Source of the DNA: Hymenobacter pini
GTDB taxonomy: Bacteria; Bacteroidota; Bacteroidia; Cytophagales; Hymenobacteraceae
Assembly (NCBI RefSeq): GCF_020421205.1
Contig: NZ_JAIZZH010000002.1
Span: 1,014,182-1,078,181 of the forward strand
Direction: 5' to 3'
DNA: 64,000 bases
In this document: positions 34,478 to 42,533 of the stretch, in pieces
Layout of the letters: each line of letters starts with the position of its first letter
Position numbering within the stretch: position 1 is the first letter of the stretch
The notes under the pieces: model-generated
The model's database searches: none
Told to the model about the DNA's origin: nothing
The model's input: the letters and a program-made list of their open reading frames with translations, nothing else
Position numbers and translations under genes: made by a program

Positions 34478-35506
34478 ATGTCCTCTCCTATTCAAACCGG
34501 CCTGCTGGCTTTCGGCATGTCGGGCCGCATTTTCCACGCGCCGTTTGTGCAGGCGCACGCTGGCTTTCAGCTGCGGGCCGTGGTGGAGCGCAGCCGCAAG
34601 CAGGCCCAGCAGCATTATCCTACCGTTACGAGCTACGACAGCGTGGCCGAACTGCTGGCCGACCCAGCACTGGAACTGGTCATCATCAACACGCCCAACG
34701 ACACCCATTTTGCCCTCGCCCGGCAGGCCTTGCAGGCTGGCAAACACGTGCTCATCGAAAAGCCGGTAGCCACCACCGTAGCCGAACTGGATGAGCTACT
34801 GGCTTTGGCCGCCGCCCAAAACCGGCACGTGCTGGCCTACCAAAACCGCCGTTGGGACTCCGATTTTCAGCTTGTCCGCCAGGTAGTGGAAAGCGGGCAG
34901 TTGGGCAAATTGACGGAGGTGCATTTCCGCTTCGATAGGTATAAAGTCGCCCTCAATACCAAGACGTTTAAGGAAGACCCCGCCGTGCCGGGCAGCGGCC
35001 TCAGCTTCGACCTGGGCCCGCACGTGCTGGATCAGGCCCTGAGTCTGTTCGGCCGCCCTGAACAAACGCGCTTCACCCAAGCCAGCCACCGCCCCGGCTC
35101 CCGCGTGGACGACTATTTCCATGCCCATCTGCAGTATCCGCAGGGCCTAAACGTGTTTGTGACCGGCAGCCTGCTCACGGCCGCGCCGGTGCCCGCCTAC
35201 GTGCTGCACGGTACCCTCGGCTCCTTCCAGAAAAGTCGCGCCGACGTGCAGGAAACCCAGCTTGACCAAGGCTTACTACCCACCGCGCCCGAGTACGGCC
35301 TGGAACCGACTGCCGCCACTGGCACGCTAACAGTAGTGCCGGCTCCCGGTCAAACCCAGGTAACCAGCCTGCCCGCCCCCACTGGCAATTACCTGGGGTT
35401 ATTTGAGGCCGTGTTTCAGACGATACGCAAGGGGCAGCCCTACCCTATTCGGGCGCAGGAACTGCGCTGGCAGCTGGAAATTCTGGAAGGCGTAGCGGTG
35501 AAGTAG
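34478..35506 (+). CDS. Gfo/Idh/MocA-family oxidoreductase
   Basis: 342 residues. The N-terminal Rossmann half has IQTGLLAFGMSGRIFHAPFVQAH, a variant NAD(P) loop, then ELVIINTPNDTHFALARQALQAGKHVLIEKPVATT with the catalytic-type Lys of EKP. The C-terminal half carries RWDSDFQLVRQVVESGQLGKLTEVHFRFDR and GSGLSFDLGPHVLDQALSLFG (the HxxD-like position in DLGPHVLDQ). These enzymes oxidise or reduce sugars, inositols or related polyols; some act as scyllo-inositol or glucose-type dehydrogenases. The substrate is unknown. It is divergent from the methyltransferase and the repeat lies between them. Confidence 0.9.
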   Translation: MSSPIQTGLLAFGMSGRIFHAPFVQAHAGFQLRAVVERSRKQAQQHYPTVTSYDSVAELLADPALELVIINTPNDTHFALARQALQAGKHVLIEKPVATTVAELDELLALAAAQNRHVLAYQNRRWDSDFQLVRQVVESGQLGKLTEVHFRFDRYKVALNTKTFKEDPAVPGSGLSFDLGPHVLDQALSLFGRPEQTRFTQASHRPGSRVDDYFHAHLQYPQGLNVFVTGSLLTAAPVPAYVLHGTLGSFQKSRADVQETQLDQGLLPTAPEYGLEPTAATGTLTVVPAPGQTQVTSLPAPTGNYLGLFEAVFQTIRKGQPYPIRAQELRWQLEILEGVAVK

Positions 35507-35639
35507 TAAAAAACTGTCATCCTGCGTCCTCGCTTGATGCGCGACATGCTCCGAATGATGGCTGAATTATTACTGCGTCATTTCATTGCCTGACCAGTTT
35601 GCCAATAACTGTCTAATCTCAACGGCACGCAAATCCCTC

Positions 35640-35647
35640 TATCTTTG
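35640..35647 (+). promoter_or_regulatory. Bacteroidota-type -7 element for the helicase
   Basis: TATCTTTG 75 bases before the helicase start. The 70-base leader is AT-rich with no evident hairpin. Confidence 0.45.
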
Positions 35648-35721
35648 TTGCAATTCACACAGCGGTTTGCTGACCGAAAAGCAGGGTCAGCCATCAATCA
35701 ATCTAAAAACACAGCTGCACC

Positions 35722-37416
35722 TTGACGTTTCACGAGTTTAACCTGCACGATGACCTGCTGGCGGGCATCGATGCCATGAATTACCTGAATGCCACCCCTA
35801 TTCAGGAGCAAGCCATTCCGCGCATTCTGGAAGGCAAAGATTTGATTGCCTGCGCCCAAACCGGCACCGGCAAAACGGCGGCCTACCTGCTGCCCCTCAT
35901 CGACAAGATTTCCCACGCCAAGCACGGCACCACTTCTACTCTCATTCTGGTACCCACCCGCGAGCTGGCCACCCAGATTGATGAGCAGGTAACCGGCTTC
36001 GGCTACTTTGTGGAAGCCAGTTCCATTGCTATTTACGGCGGGGGCAAATCAGAGGGCTGGGAGCAGCAGAAGCGCGCCCTTACCTCCGGGGCCGACATCA
36101 TCATTGCCACGCCTGGCCGCCTCATTGCCCACATGCAGATGGGCTACGTGAAGTTTGAGGACCTGAAATACCTGGTGCTCGATGAGGCCGACAAGATGAT
36201 GGACATGGGTTTCTCCGATGACATCCTCAGCATCGTGCGCCAGCTGCCCAAGGAGCGCCAGACGCTGCTGTTCTCGGCCACCATGCCCAACAAAATCCGG
36301 GAGTTCTCGCAGCAGATTCTCAATCAGCCCGAGGAAATCCGCCTGGCCGTATCCAAGCCCGCTGCCGGCATCGACCAGCAGTTCTACATGGCCTTCGACC
36401 GCCAGAAGATTTACCTGCTGGAACACATCATCAAAACCCAGGATGTGCAGAGCATGGTGCTGTTTACAAGCCAGAAAGCGGCCGTGGGTGGCATTGTGCG
36501 GGCCATTAATAAGCTCGGCATTGAAGCCCGGGGCATCTCCTCCGACCGCACCCAGGAGGAGCGGGAGGAAATCATGCGGGCCTTCAAAAACAAGCAGTTC
36601 CCCATCTTGGTAGCCACCGACGTGCTCAGCCGCGGCATCGACATTGACAGCCTCAGCCACGTGGTGAACTACGACATTCCCCGCGCCGCCGAGGACTACG
36701 TGCACCGCATTGGTCGCACGGCCCGCGCCGCCACCAAAGGCACGGCCATCACCTTTATCAGTGACCAGGACCAGGACCGGGTGGTGAAGATTGAGAAGCT
36801 GATTGAGCGGGAAGTAGAAAAGCAGCGCATCACCGAGGCAATGGGCCTGGGCGAAGCGCCCGAGTTCGACCCCAAACGTTTCAGTGGCCTGCGCGGCAAA
36901 ATTGGTGGCCGCCCCGAGCGCGGCGGCCGGAGCGGCGGCTCCGGCGGTGGTGGGGGCCGTGACCGTGGCCCCCGCTCCGAAGGAGGCGGCCGCAGCGGCG
37001 GTGGCCGCGACGGAGCCCGCCCCAACCGCGGCGACGGTAAACCCGACGCCGACCAGCAGGCCCGCATTGCCCGCGCCGCCGCCGCCCTGGCCGCCCTGGA
37101 TGCCGGCCAAGCCCCCGCTCAGCCCTACCAGCGCCCCCCGCGCGAAGACCGGCCCGAGGGCAGCGAAAGCCGCCCCCGCCGCGAGCCACGGGAGCCCCGT
37201 GCCCCCCGCCCGGAAGGCGAAGCCCGCCCGCCCCGGGAGCCCCGCGTTCCGCGTCCGGAAGGCGAAGCCACTGCCCCCCGGGCCGAAGGCGACAAGCCGG
37301 AAGGCCAGCGCCGCCGCAAGCGCGGGGGCCGCAACCGCTCAGGCCGTGGCCCTCGCCCCGAGGGCGGCGCACCGGAAGCGGCAACTACTGCACCGGCTGC
37401 CCCCAGCGCGGAGTAA
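35722..37416 (+). CDS. DEAD-box RNA helicase, RhlE-like with Arg/Gly/Pro-rich tail
   Basis: 564 residues from TTG 35722. TTG is preferred because TFHEFNLHDDLLAGID precedes ATPIQEQAIP, the Q motif, and the first ATG (35776) would cut it. Motifs: AQTGTGKT (45-52), PTRELATQ, TPGRL, DEAD (154-157), SATMP, then domain 2 LVATDVLSRGIDI and HRIGRTARA. After about residue 390 the tail is disordered and rich in Arg, Gly and Pro: RGG-like clusters (GGGGGRDRGPRSEGG) followed by repeats of REPR.PRPEGEA, ending RRRKRGGRNRSGRGPRPEGG. Such tails bind RNA nonspecifically. Cytoplasmic role in ribosome biogenesis or mRNA decay, as in RhlE/CsdA. Confidence 0.93.
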   Translation: MTFHEFNLHDDLLAGIDAMNYLNATPIQEQAIPRILEGKDLIACAQTGTGKTAAYLLPLIDKISHAKHGTTSTLILVPTRELATQIDEQVTGFGYFVEASSIAIYGGGKSEGWEQQKRALTSGADIIIATPGRLIAHMQMGYVKFEDLKYLVLDEADKMMDMGFSDDILSIVRQLPKERQTLLFSATMPNKIREFSQQILNQPEEIRLAVSKPAAGIDQQFYMAFDRQKIYLLEHIIKTQDVQSMVLFTSQKAAVGGIVRAINKLGIEARGISSDRTQEEREEIMRAFKNKQFPILVATDVLSRGIDIDSLSHVVNYDIPRAAEDYVHRIGRTARAATKGTAITFISDQDQDRVVKIEKLIEREVEKQRITEAMGLGEAPEFDPKRFSGLRGKIGGRPERGGRSGGSGGGGGRDRGPRSEGGGRSGGGRDGARPNRGDGKPDADQQARIARAAAALAALDAGQAPAQPYQRPPREDRPEGSESRPRREPREPRAPRPEGEARPPREPRVPRPEGEATAPRAEGDKPEGQRRRKRGGRNRSGRGPRPEGGAPEAATTAPAAPSAE

Positions 37417-37427
37417 ATTGCAAGCAT

Positions 37428-37466
37428 AGAAAAGCCCCCGTTACGTAGCGTAACGGGGGCTTTTCT
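37428..37466. terminator. Bidirectional terminator
   Basis: Perfect 18-base stem AGAAAAGCCCCCGTTACG with a 3-base loop and T/A tails, between convergent genes. Confidence 0.92.
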
Positions 37467-37517
37467 ATGTTTTTTCTGTACGTTAAGCAAATGTAAGATT
37501 ATGCTACTGTGGCAGGA

Positions 37518-38036
37518 TTACTCTGTCAGATAGGCCATAAATCCTTCTACGAAATAGTCAATGTTTTCGTGATTTTCCTCGAACCTGTAGCATAGCTCCG
37601 GTTGCGCTTTGCAGGCGTTCCATTGCCGTTGAATACTGAGTAAATCTTCCGTTGTGAATTCAAACTCCTGCTCCTCTAACACCTGCATAGCCATCTGCTT
37701 GGCTTCGTACCCCTGATAGAACAGAATTTCAAACAACTCTTTCAGGTGGTGCCGACAGTCCAGGGTTTGCAGGGCGTACACCAGCGTACCGTTATAGCCT
37801 CTGGTACTAGGGGTACGAATAGCAGCAAGCAACGGCTCAATGGCTCGATTATCGGCCCGGCCGCGCAGAGCTAAGGCCGCTGCGTTTCGGGTACGCGGAT
37901 TTGTGTCGGATAACAGACTGAGTAGCGCATCCAATCCCTGGTTTCCAGGTAAGTTGGCTAGTTGGTTGCATGCGGCATTAGCCTTCTGCCAATCATTGGA
38001 TGTCGCTTCCTGCTTCAGCTGTTCAACCTCGCTCAT
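37518..38036 (-). CDS. HEAT-repeat protein
   Basis: 172 residues. Two or three HEAT-like helical repeats are visible (QGLDALLSLLSDTNPRTRNAAALALRGR; AIEPLLAAIRTP; FEILFYQGYEAKQMAMQVLEEQEF). The C-terminal end has a helix with ICQ-like WNACKAQPELCYRFE and an acidic terminus. No signal peptide. HEAT repeats form scaffolds for protein binding. It begins 10 bases after the menA stop on the same strand, so it may be cotranscribed. Slightly lower in G+C than neighbours. A small immunity-type protein is another possible reading. Confidence 0.7.
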   Translation of the reverse strand: MSEVEQLKQEATSNDWQKANAACNQLANLPGNQGLDALLSLLSDTNPRTRNAAALALRGRADNRAIEPLLAAIRTPSTRGYNGTLVYALQTLDCRHHLKELFEILFYQGYEAKQMAMQVLEEQEFEFTTEDLLSIQRQWNACKAQPELCYRFEENHENIDYFVEGFMAYLTE

Positions 38037-38046
38037 ATACTTACGT

Positions 38047-38973
38047 TTACAGCACCTGCCCTAGCCCAAACAGCAAGGTAAATACCAGCGTGGTCAGCGC
38101 CATTTGCTTCAGCAGCGGGTCCAGTTGCATACTGTCCTGGCGCTGCCACATGGCGGCGGCATTGCGGGCCAGTAGCGGGGCCGCCAGCAGGAACAGCCAC
38201 TGCCAGGGCGAGTGGTAGGTGAGCACCACGTAGAGCACGGCGCACACCAGCCCGGCCGTGAGTAGCACCACGTGGTACACGCGGGCCCGCTGGGGGCCCA
38301 GCCGCACCGGAATGGTGATTTTACCAGCCAGCTCATCGGAGCGAATGTCGCGGATGTTGTTCACGTTGAGTACGGCCGTGGCGAAGCAGCCCAGCGCCGC
38401 GGCGGGCAGCAGCACGGGCAGCGGCAGGTTGCCGGCCTGCAGAAAATACGTGCCGCACACGCCCACCAGTCCGAAGAAGATAAACACCGACACGTCGCCG
38501 AGGCCGGCGTAGCCGTAGGGTTTGGAGCCAGCCGTGTAGTTCACCGCCGCCCAGATAGCTGACAGGCCCAGCACGAAAAACGCGGCCGTGACCCACACGG
38601 CCGCCGCACCCAGCGCCACCCATAATAGCGTCACCCCGCTCACCAATGACGATACTCCGAACACCAGCATACCCCGCTTCATCTGCTCGGGGCTGATGGC
38701 GCCGCTTTGCACGGCCCTCTGCGGCCCTTCCCGGTGCACACTATCGGCTCCGTTTTGAGAGTCGCCGTAGTCGTTGGCCAGGTTGCTCAGAATTTGCAGT
38801 AGAATGGTGGTAAGGGCCGCTAAGGCTACCACCGAGCCCCGAAACTGCCCGTTGCTAGCCGCTAGGAAGCCCCCCGCCATAATGCTGGCTAGTGCCAGCG
38901 GCAACGTGCGCGGCCTGAAGGCCGAAATCCAGGCTTTAGCGGGACTAGCGGGAGCAGAAACGGAAGAGGACAT
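38047..38973 (-). CDS. menA: 1,4-dihydroxy-2-naphthoate polyprenyltransferase
   Basis: 308 residues, a UbiA-family membrane prenyltransferase that joins the naphthoate ring and the polyprenyl chain in menaquinone synthesis. The first Asp-rich motif is NDYGDSQNGAD (residues 67-77), followed by REGPQRAVQSGAISPEQMKRGM, and a second NINDIRD-type motif reads NVNNIRDIRSDELAGKIT. About nine membrane helices. Menaquinone is the usual respiratory quinone of this group. Other men genes are not in the window. Confidence 0.93.
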   Translation of the reverse strand: MSSSVSAPASPAKAWISAFRPRTLPLALASIMAGGFLAASNGQFRGSVVALAALTTILLQILSNLANDYGDSQNGADSVHREGPQRAVQSGAISPEQMKRGMLVFGVSSLVSGVTLLWVALGAAAVWVTAAFFVLGLSAIWAAVNYTAGSKPYGYAGLGDVSVFIFFGLVGVCGTYFLQAGNLPLPVLLPAAALGCFATAVLNVNNIRDIRSDELAGKITIPVRLGPQRARVYHVVLLTAGLVCAVLYVVLTYHSPWQWLFLLAAPLLARNAAAMWQRQDSMQLDPLLKQMALTTLVFTLLFGLGQVL

Positions 38974-39041
38974 GATAGGAAATTAAACTGTGGCAACGTA
39001 TTATCTGCGTCAGCCAATTAGAATGGTGTAGTAGCTGTTGC

Positions 39042-39710
39042 TTACCCAACCGATGGTTCCAGAGCGGCAATCCGCTCCGCCGTTAGCTCCCGGAAATGCC
39101 CGACTACCAGATCAGCGTGGCTTAGGTCCTGCAGTGGGGAATGCTCACTGCTGTAGCCAATACAGTAGATACCCGCCGCCTTGGCCGCCGATACGCCGTT
39201 ACTGGAATCCTCAATTACCACGCATTGGTTTTTGGGAGCTTCCGACAAGCTGGCAGCGTGCTCGAAAATAGCGGGGTCGGGTTTGGAGCGAGGGAAGTCC
39301 TCTCCGCTTACCAAGTGCGAGAAATACGGCCCTAGCGCAAAGCGCCGCATTACCCGGTCAATGGTTGATTTGGAAGCCGACGAGGCCAGAATCAACTGCA
39401 TCTGGTGCTGGTGCAGGTCTTCGATGAGGTGGCGCACCCCGTCTAGCAGGTCCAGGTCGGGCTTTTCATCAAAGGCGCGGTTGAAGAACTCTCGCTTCAT
39501 CAGTACCAACTCTTCAACGTCCAGCGTCAGCCCGTGCTTATCCTTGAGGTACTGGTACACGTTCTTGGTAGAGCGGCCCGTAAAGGTGGCGTACTCGGCA
39601 TCCGATACCTCAATAGTCAGCTCCGCAAAATGCCGGTAATAGGCGTAGCGGTGAACGGGCTCAGTATCGACGATAACGCCGTCCATGTCGAAGATTACGG
39701 TGCGGACCAT
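39042..39710 (-). CDS. HAD-family phosphatase (beta-phosphoglucomutase-like)
   Basis: 222 residues. Motif I TVIFDMDGVIVDTEP supplies the Asp nucleophile (DMDG), a cap domain follows (about 15-95), motif II is LILASSASKSTID, motif III includes SGEDFPRSKPDPAIFE and motif IV is CVVIEDSSNGVSAAKAAG. This is the subclass I pattern of phosphoglycolate/beta-phosphoglucomutase relatives. It dephosphorylates or isomerises small sugar phosphates; which one is unknown. A long hairpin lies just upstream. Confidence 0.88.
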   Translation of the reverse strand: MVRTVIFDMDGVIVDTEPVHRYAYYRHFAELTIEVSDAEYATFTGRSTKNVYQYLKDKHGLTLDVEELVLMKREFFNRAFDEKPDLDLLDGVRHLIEDLHQHQMQLILASSASKSTIDRVMRRFALGPYFSHLVSGEDFPRSKPDPAIFEHAASLSEAPKNQCVVIEDSSNGVSAAKAAGIYCIGYSSEHSPLQDLSHADLVVGHFRELTAERIAALEPSVG

Positions 39711-39755
39711 ACGGGCGGATGTGGGCTTTCGGGGCGAAGGTAGCGCCCCAACGCA

Positions 39756-39790
39756 AGAATAGCGCGCAACTCCGGGCTGCGCGCTATTCT
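39756..39790. terminator. Hairpin upstream of the HAD gene
   Basis: AGAATAGCGCGCA / TGCGCGCTATTCT, 13-base perfect stem and 9-base loop, 49 bases before the glutathione peroxidase stop codon region; likely its 3' end structure on the minus strand. Confidence 0.6.
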
Positions 39791-39838
39791 GAATAACAGT
39801 AGGTGTAAGCTAGCCCCGTTGAGCCAGCCCACAGGTGT

Positions 39839-40417
39839 TTACTTCATGATGGCAGCCACCAGTTCTTCGCTCATGGGCTTCACCTTGGAGGGGTAAAATG
39901 CTACTACATGGCCTTTTTCATCCACCAAGTATTTGCAGAAGTTCCAGGTGGGGGCGTCACCCACTGCGCCATTTTTCGATTTGTCAGCCAGGAACTTATA
40001 CAGGGGTACGGCATCATCACCCTTCACCGAGACTTTGCTGAACAGCGGGAAAGTTACGCCGTAGTTTTTCTCGCAAAACAGGGAAATCTGCTCGTTGGTG
40101 CCTGGCTCCTGCCCACCGAAGTTGTTCGCTGGGAAGCCCAGTACCGTCACTTTGTCGCCGTGCTTTTTGTAGAGTTCCTCCAACTCCTTGTACTGGGGCG
40201 TGTAGCCGCACTCCGAAGCTGTATTTACAATCAGCAGCTTCTTGCCTTTATACTGACTCAGCTTCACCGGCTTACCGTTGATGTCGTTAACGGTGTAATC
40301 GTACACCGTGCCGGTAGCAGCAGTGGTTTCGGAGGTCATGGCCGGAAGGGTTGAGTGAGTGGGAAACGAGGCGTAGCCGGTAGCAACCAGCGCACCTAAG
40401 AGCACAAAAGCTTTCAT
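39839..40417 (-). CDS. Glutathione peroxidase family protein, exported
   Basis: 192 residues from ATG 40417. Signal-peptide-like N-terminus (KAFVLLGALVATGYASF). The peroxidase fold shows NTASECGYTPQYKELEELY with Cys70 as peroxidatic residue, LGFPANNFGGQEPGTNEQI containing the conserved Gln, and TWNFCKYLVDEKGHVVAFYPS with the Trp-Asn pair. In bacteria these often take electrons from thioredoxin rather than glutathione. Its exported signal suggests a periplasmic role, less common for the family. The rest matches at the usual length of about 160 residues after the signal. Confidence 0.9.
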   Translation of the reverse strand: MKAFVLLGALVATGYASFPTHSTLPAMTSETTAATGTVYDYTVNDINGKPVKLSQYKGKKLLIVNTASECGYTPQYKELEELYKKHGDKVTVLGFPANNFGGQEPGTNEQISLFCEKNYGVTFPLFSKVSVKGDDAVPLYKFLADKSKNGAVGDAPTWNFCKYLVDEKGHVVAFYPSKVKPMSEELVAAIMK

Positions 40418-40536
40418 ATTCAGCAAGCGTATGAGGGGAAATTCAGTGGAAAACCGCCAGACCTACGCAATGTTCGCGCCAGCAGTTTTGGTGGTGTTAA
40501 GGTACTACCAGCAGGCTTCACTGTGGCGCTATGCAG

Positions 40537-40565
40537 TTTGCCAATGCCAAAAATCTGTACATTTG
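40537..40565 (+). promoter_or_regulatory. Bacteroidota promoter, -33 and -7 elements
   Basis: TTTG at 40537-40540, then 17 bases, then TACATTTG at 40558-40565. This matches the TTTG-N17-19-TAnnTTTG consensus and lies 37 bases before the KAS III start. Confidence 0.55.
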
Positions 40566-40602
40566 GCGTTAGCCGCGTCCGTATTCCGCGGTTACTCTGC
40601 TC

Positions 40603-41688
40603 ATGCGTAAGACTCTCAATTCGGTCATTATCGGAACGGGCAGTTACCTTCCTTCACAAATTGTCAAAAACGAAGCCTTTACTACATCTTCATTTTTTGA
40701 TGCAGCCGGCAACCGGCTTACGAAGTCGGGTGCTGACATCGTTCAGCAATTTGCCAGCATCACGGACATTCAGGAGCGGCGCTACGCCGAGGACAACCAG
40801 GTAGCTTCCGATTTAGCATTTCTGGCCGCGCAGGATGCGCTGCAGTCTAGCCACACTGACCCCGAGACCCTGGACTATATTCTGGTGGCCCATAACTTCG
40901 GCGACGTAGCCCTGGACAACCGCCGCTCCGACTTTGTGCCTACCCTGGCGGCCCGCGTTAAGCATAAGCTCGGCATCGAAAACCCTAACTGCGTAGCTTA
41001 CGACCTTCCATTTGGCTGCCCCGGCTGGCTGCAGGGCGTCATTCAGGCCGATTATTACCTACGCTCCGGGGATGCCAAACGGGTGCTGGTCATCGGGGCC
41101 GAAACCTTGTCCCGCGTGTGCGACCCCCATGACCGGGACAGCATGATTTACGCCGACGGCGCCGGCGCTATGCTATTACAAGCCAAAGAGAGCGAGGAGC
41201 CGGTAGGTATTCTGGCCCACGGTACCCGCTCCGATACCATTCATGCGGCCCACCTGCTGCGCATGGACAAGTCGTTCAACCCGGCGTATGAGGGCACCGA
41301 GCTGTTCCTGAAAATGGAGGGCCGTAAGCTGTATGAGTACGCGCTGAAAACCGTCCCACAGGCCATCAAAGACACGCTTGATAAAGCTGGCCTACCCATT
41401 ACGGCTATGCGCAAGCTGCTCATCCACCAGGCCAACGGCAAGATGGATGAGGCCATTCTGAAGCGGTTGTACGCGCTGTATGACTTGAATACAGTACCCG
41501 CTGGTGTGATGCCCATGACCATTTCCTGGCTGGGTAATTCCTCTGTAGCTACCCTGCCTACCCTGCTGGACCTAATGCTGAAAGGCCAGCTACCCGACAA
41601 CGACCTGCACCCCGGCGACGTCATCGTGTTTGCCTCCGTAGGTGCCGGCATGAACTGCAACGCTGTGATATATCAAATGCCTCAATAA
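40603..41688 (+). CDS. 3-oxoacyl-ACP synthase III family protein
   Basis: 361 residues. A FabH-like ketosynthase with triad Cys139 (FGCPGWL), His275 (LLIHQANGKM) and Asn312 (WLGNSSVAT). The opening IIGTGSYLPSQIVKNEAF and the closing VIVFASVGAGMNCNAVIYQM are typical. FabH starts fatty-acid synthesis by joining an acyl-CoA to malonyl-ACP; Bacteroidota use several copies with different substrates (including some in polyketide or aryl-polyene routes), so I do not give it the fabH symbol. The gene has a good promoter and a strong terminator, so it is likely monocistronic. Length is 30-40 residues longer than E. coli FabH. Confidence 0.88.
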   Translation: MRKTLNSVIIGTGSYLPSQIVKNEAFTTSSFFDAAGNRLTKSGADIVQQFASITDIQERRYAEDNQVASDLAFLAAQDALQSSHTDPETLDYILVAHNFGDVALDNRRSDFVPTLAARVKHKLGIENPNCVAYDLPFGCPGWLQGVIQADYYLRSGDAKRVLVIGAETLSRVCDPHDRDSMIYADGAGAMLLQAKESEEPVGILAHGTRSDTIHAAHLLRMDKSFNPAYEGTELFLKMEGRKLYEYALKTVPQAIKDTLDKAGLPITAMRKLLIHQANGKMDEAILKRLYALYDLNTVPAGVMPMTISWLGNSSVATLPTLLDLMLKGQLPDNDLHPGDVIVFASVGAGMNCNAVIYQMPQ

Positions 41689-41700
41689 GTTTGAGATCTG

Positions 41701-41748
41701 TTATACAAAAAGCCCCGGCTACGTTGGTAGCCGGGGCTTTTTGTATAA
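41701..41748. terminator. Bidirectional terminator
   Basis: TTATACAAAAAGCCCCGGCTA stem of about 21 perfect base pairs with a 6-base loop, between convergent genes. Confidence 0.93.
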
Positions 41749-41758
41749 CCCGGAAAGC

Positions 41759-42340
41759 TTACGTGGTGCGAGGCGTAAGCCATTTCTCCAGGCTCACAGG
41801 CTCATAAGCCAGCATAGCGTCGAGGATACCGTGGGGCTCGGGGTGGCTGAGGAGCTGGTTGCGGTTTTCGCGGCGGAGCAACCCTTCGTCAGCCATGTGG
41901 TCGAGGGCGCGGAGCAGGTGGTCGTAGTAGCCGGCCACGTTGAGCACACCGATGGGTTTGCGGTGCAGCCCTAGCTGGCCCCAGGTAAGTACCTCAAACA
42001 GCTCTTCCAGGGTGCCGTAGCCGCCGGGCATGGCCACGAAGCCTTCGGCCAAGTCGGCCATCATGAGCTTCCGCTCGTGCATGGTTTTTACTACGTGCAG
42101 CTCGGTGAGGCCCACGTGCGCCAGCTCCTTATCAGCTAGAAAATCAGGAATAACGCCAATGGCTTTGCCCCCGTGCTGCATCACGGCATCGGCCACGGCC
42201 CCCATGAGACCTACGCGGCCCCCGCCGTACACCAGCGTAAAATTCTGCTCGGCCAGGGCCTTGCCCATTGCCTGCGCCTGCAGGGTGAATGATTCGTTGG
42301 TGCCACTGCTGGCACCGCAATACACGGCTACACTTTTCAT
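41759..42340 (-). CDS. LOG-family cytokinin-type phosphoribohydrolase (TIGR00730)
   Basis: 193 residues from ATG 42340. The Rossmann-like start is SVAVYCGASSG, followed by LVYGGGRVGLMGAVADAVM and the signature MPGGYGTLEELFEVLTW. Family members hydrolyse nucleoside 5'-monophosphates (AMP and, in plants, cytokinin nucleotides) to ribose-5-phosphate and base. In bacteria the physiological role is often salvage or toxic-nucleotide removal. A Lys/Arg-rich tail follows. Cytoplasmic, monocistronic or following ArgS on the same strand after a 190-base gap that contains a terminator. Confidence 0.92.
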   Translation of the reverse strand: MKSVAVYCGASSGTNESFTLQAQAMGKALAEQNFTLVYGGGRVGLMGAVADAVMQHGGKAIGVIPDFLADKELAHVGLTELHVVKTMHERKLMMADLAEGFVAMPGGYGTLEELFEVLTWGQLGLHRKPIGVLNVAGYYDHLLRALDHMADEGLLRRENRNQLLSHPEPHGILDAMLAYEPVSLEKWLTPRTT

Positions 42341-42390
42341 ACGCAAAATCCGGATGCGGCTTGGCCTGCTCCGGAACTAGGTGACAAAAG

Positions 42391-42429
42391 AAAAAACAGC
42401 AGCAACGCCAACTGCCGACGTTGCTGCTG
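42391..42429 (-). terminator. Terminator of argS
   Basis: CAGCAGCAACG / CGTTGCTGCTG stem (11 base pairs) with a T run on the minus strand, about 105 bases past the argS stop. Confidence 0.7.
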
Positions 42430-42533
42430 CATTACAAACAATGTAGGGAGAGGGGCTTGTACCCGCCCCGTCATTGCCGGATTACTACTGGCTTCGTTCA
42501 ATGAAGGGCGGGGGCAGCCCCGCTCCCCACCGG

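Noticed and set aside
35516..35572. Possible sixth copy of the palindromic family (GTCATCCTGCGTCC)
   Set aside because: Only one arm-like sequence is present, with no inverted partner nearby; it may be a decayed half or chance.
36049..37110. 353-codon minus-strand frame opposite the helicase
   Set aside because: Antisense shadow; no domain, and the helicase motifs on the plus strand are clear.
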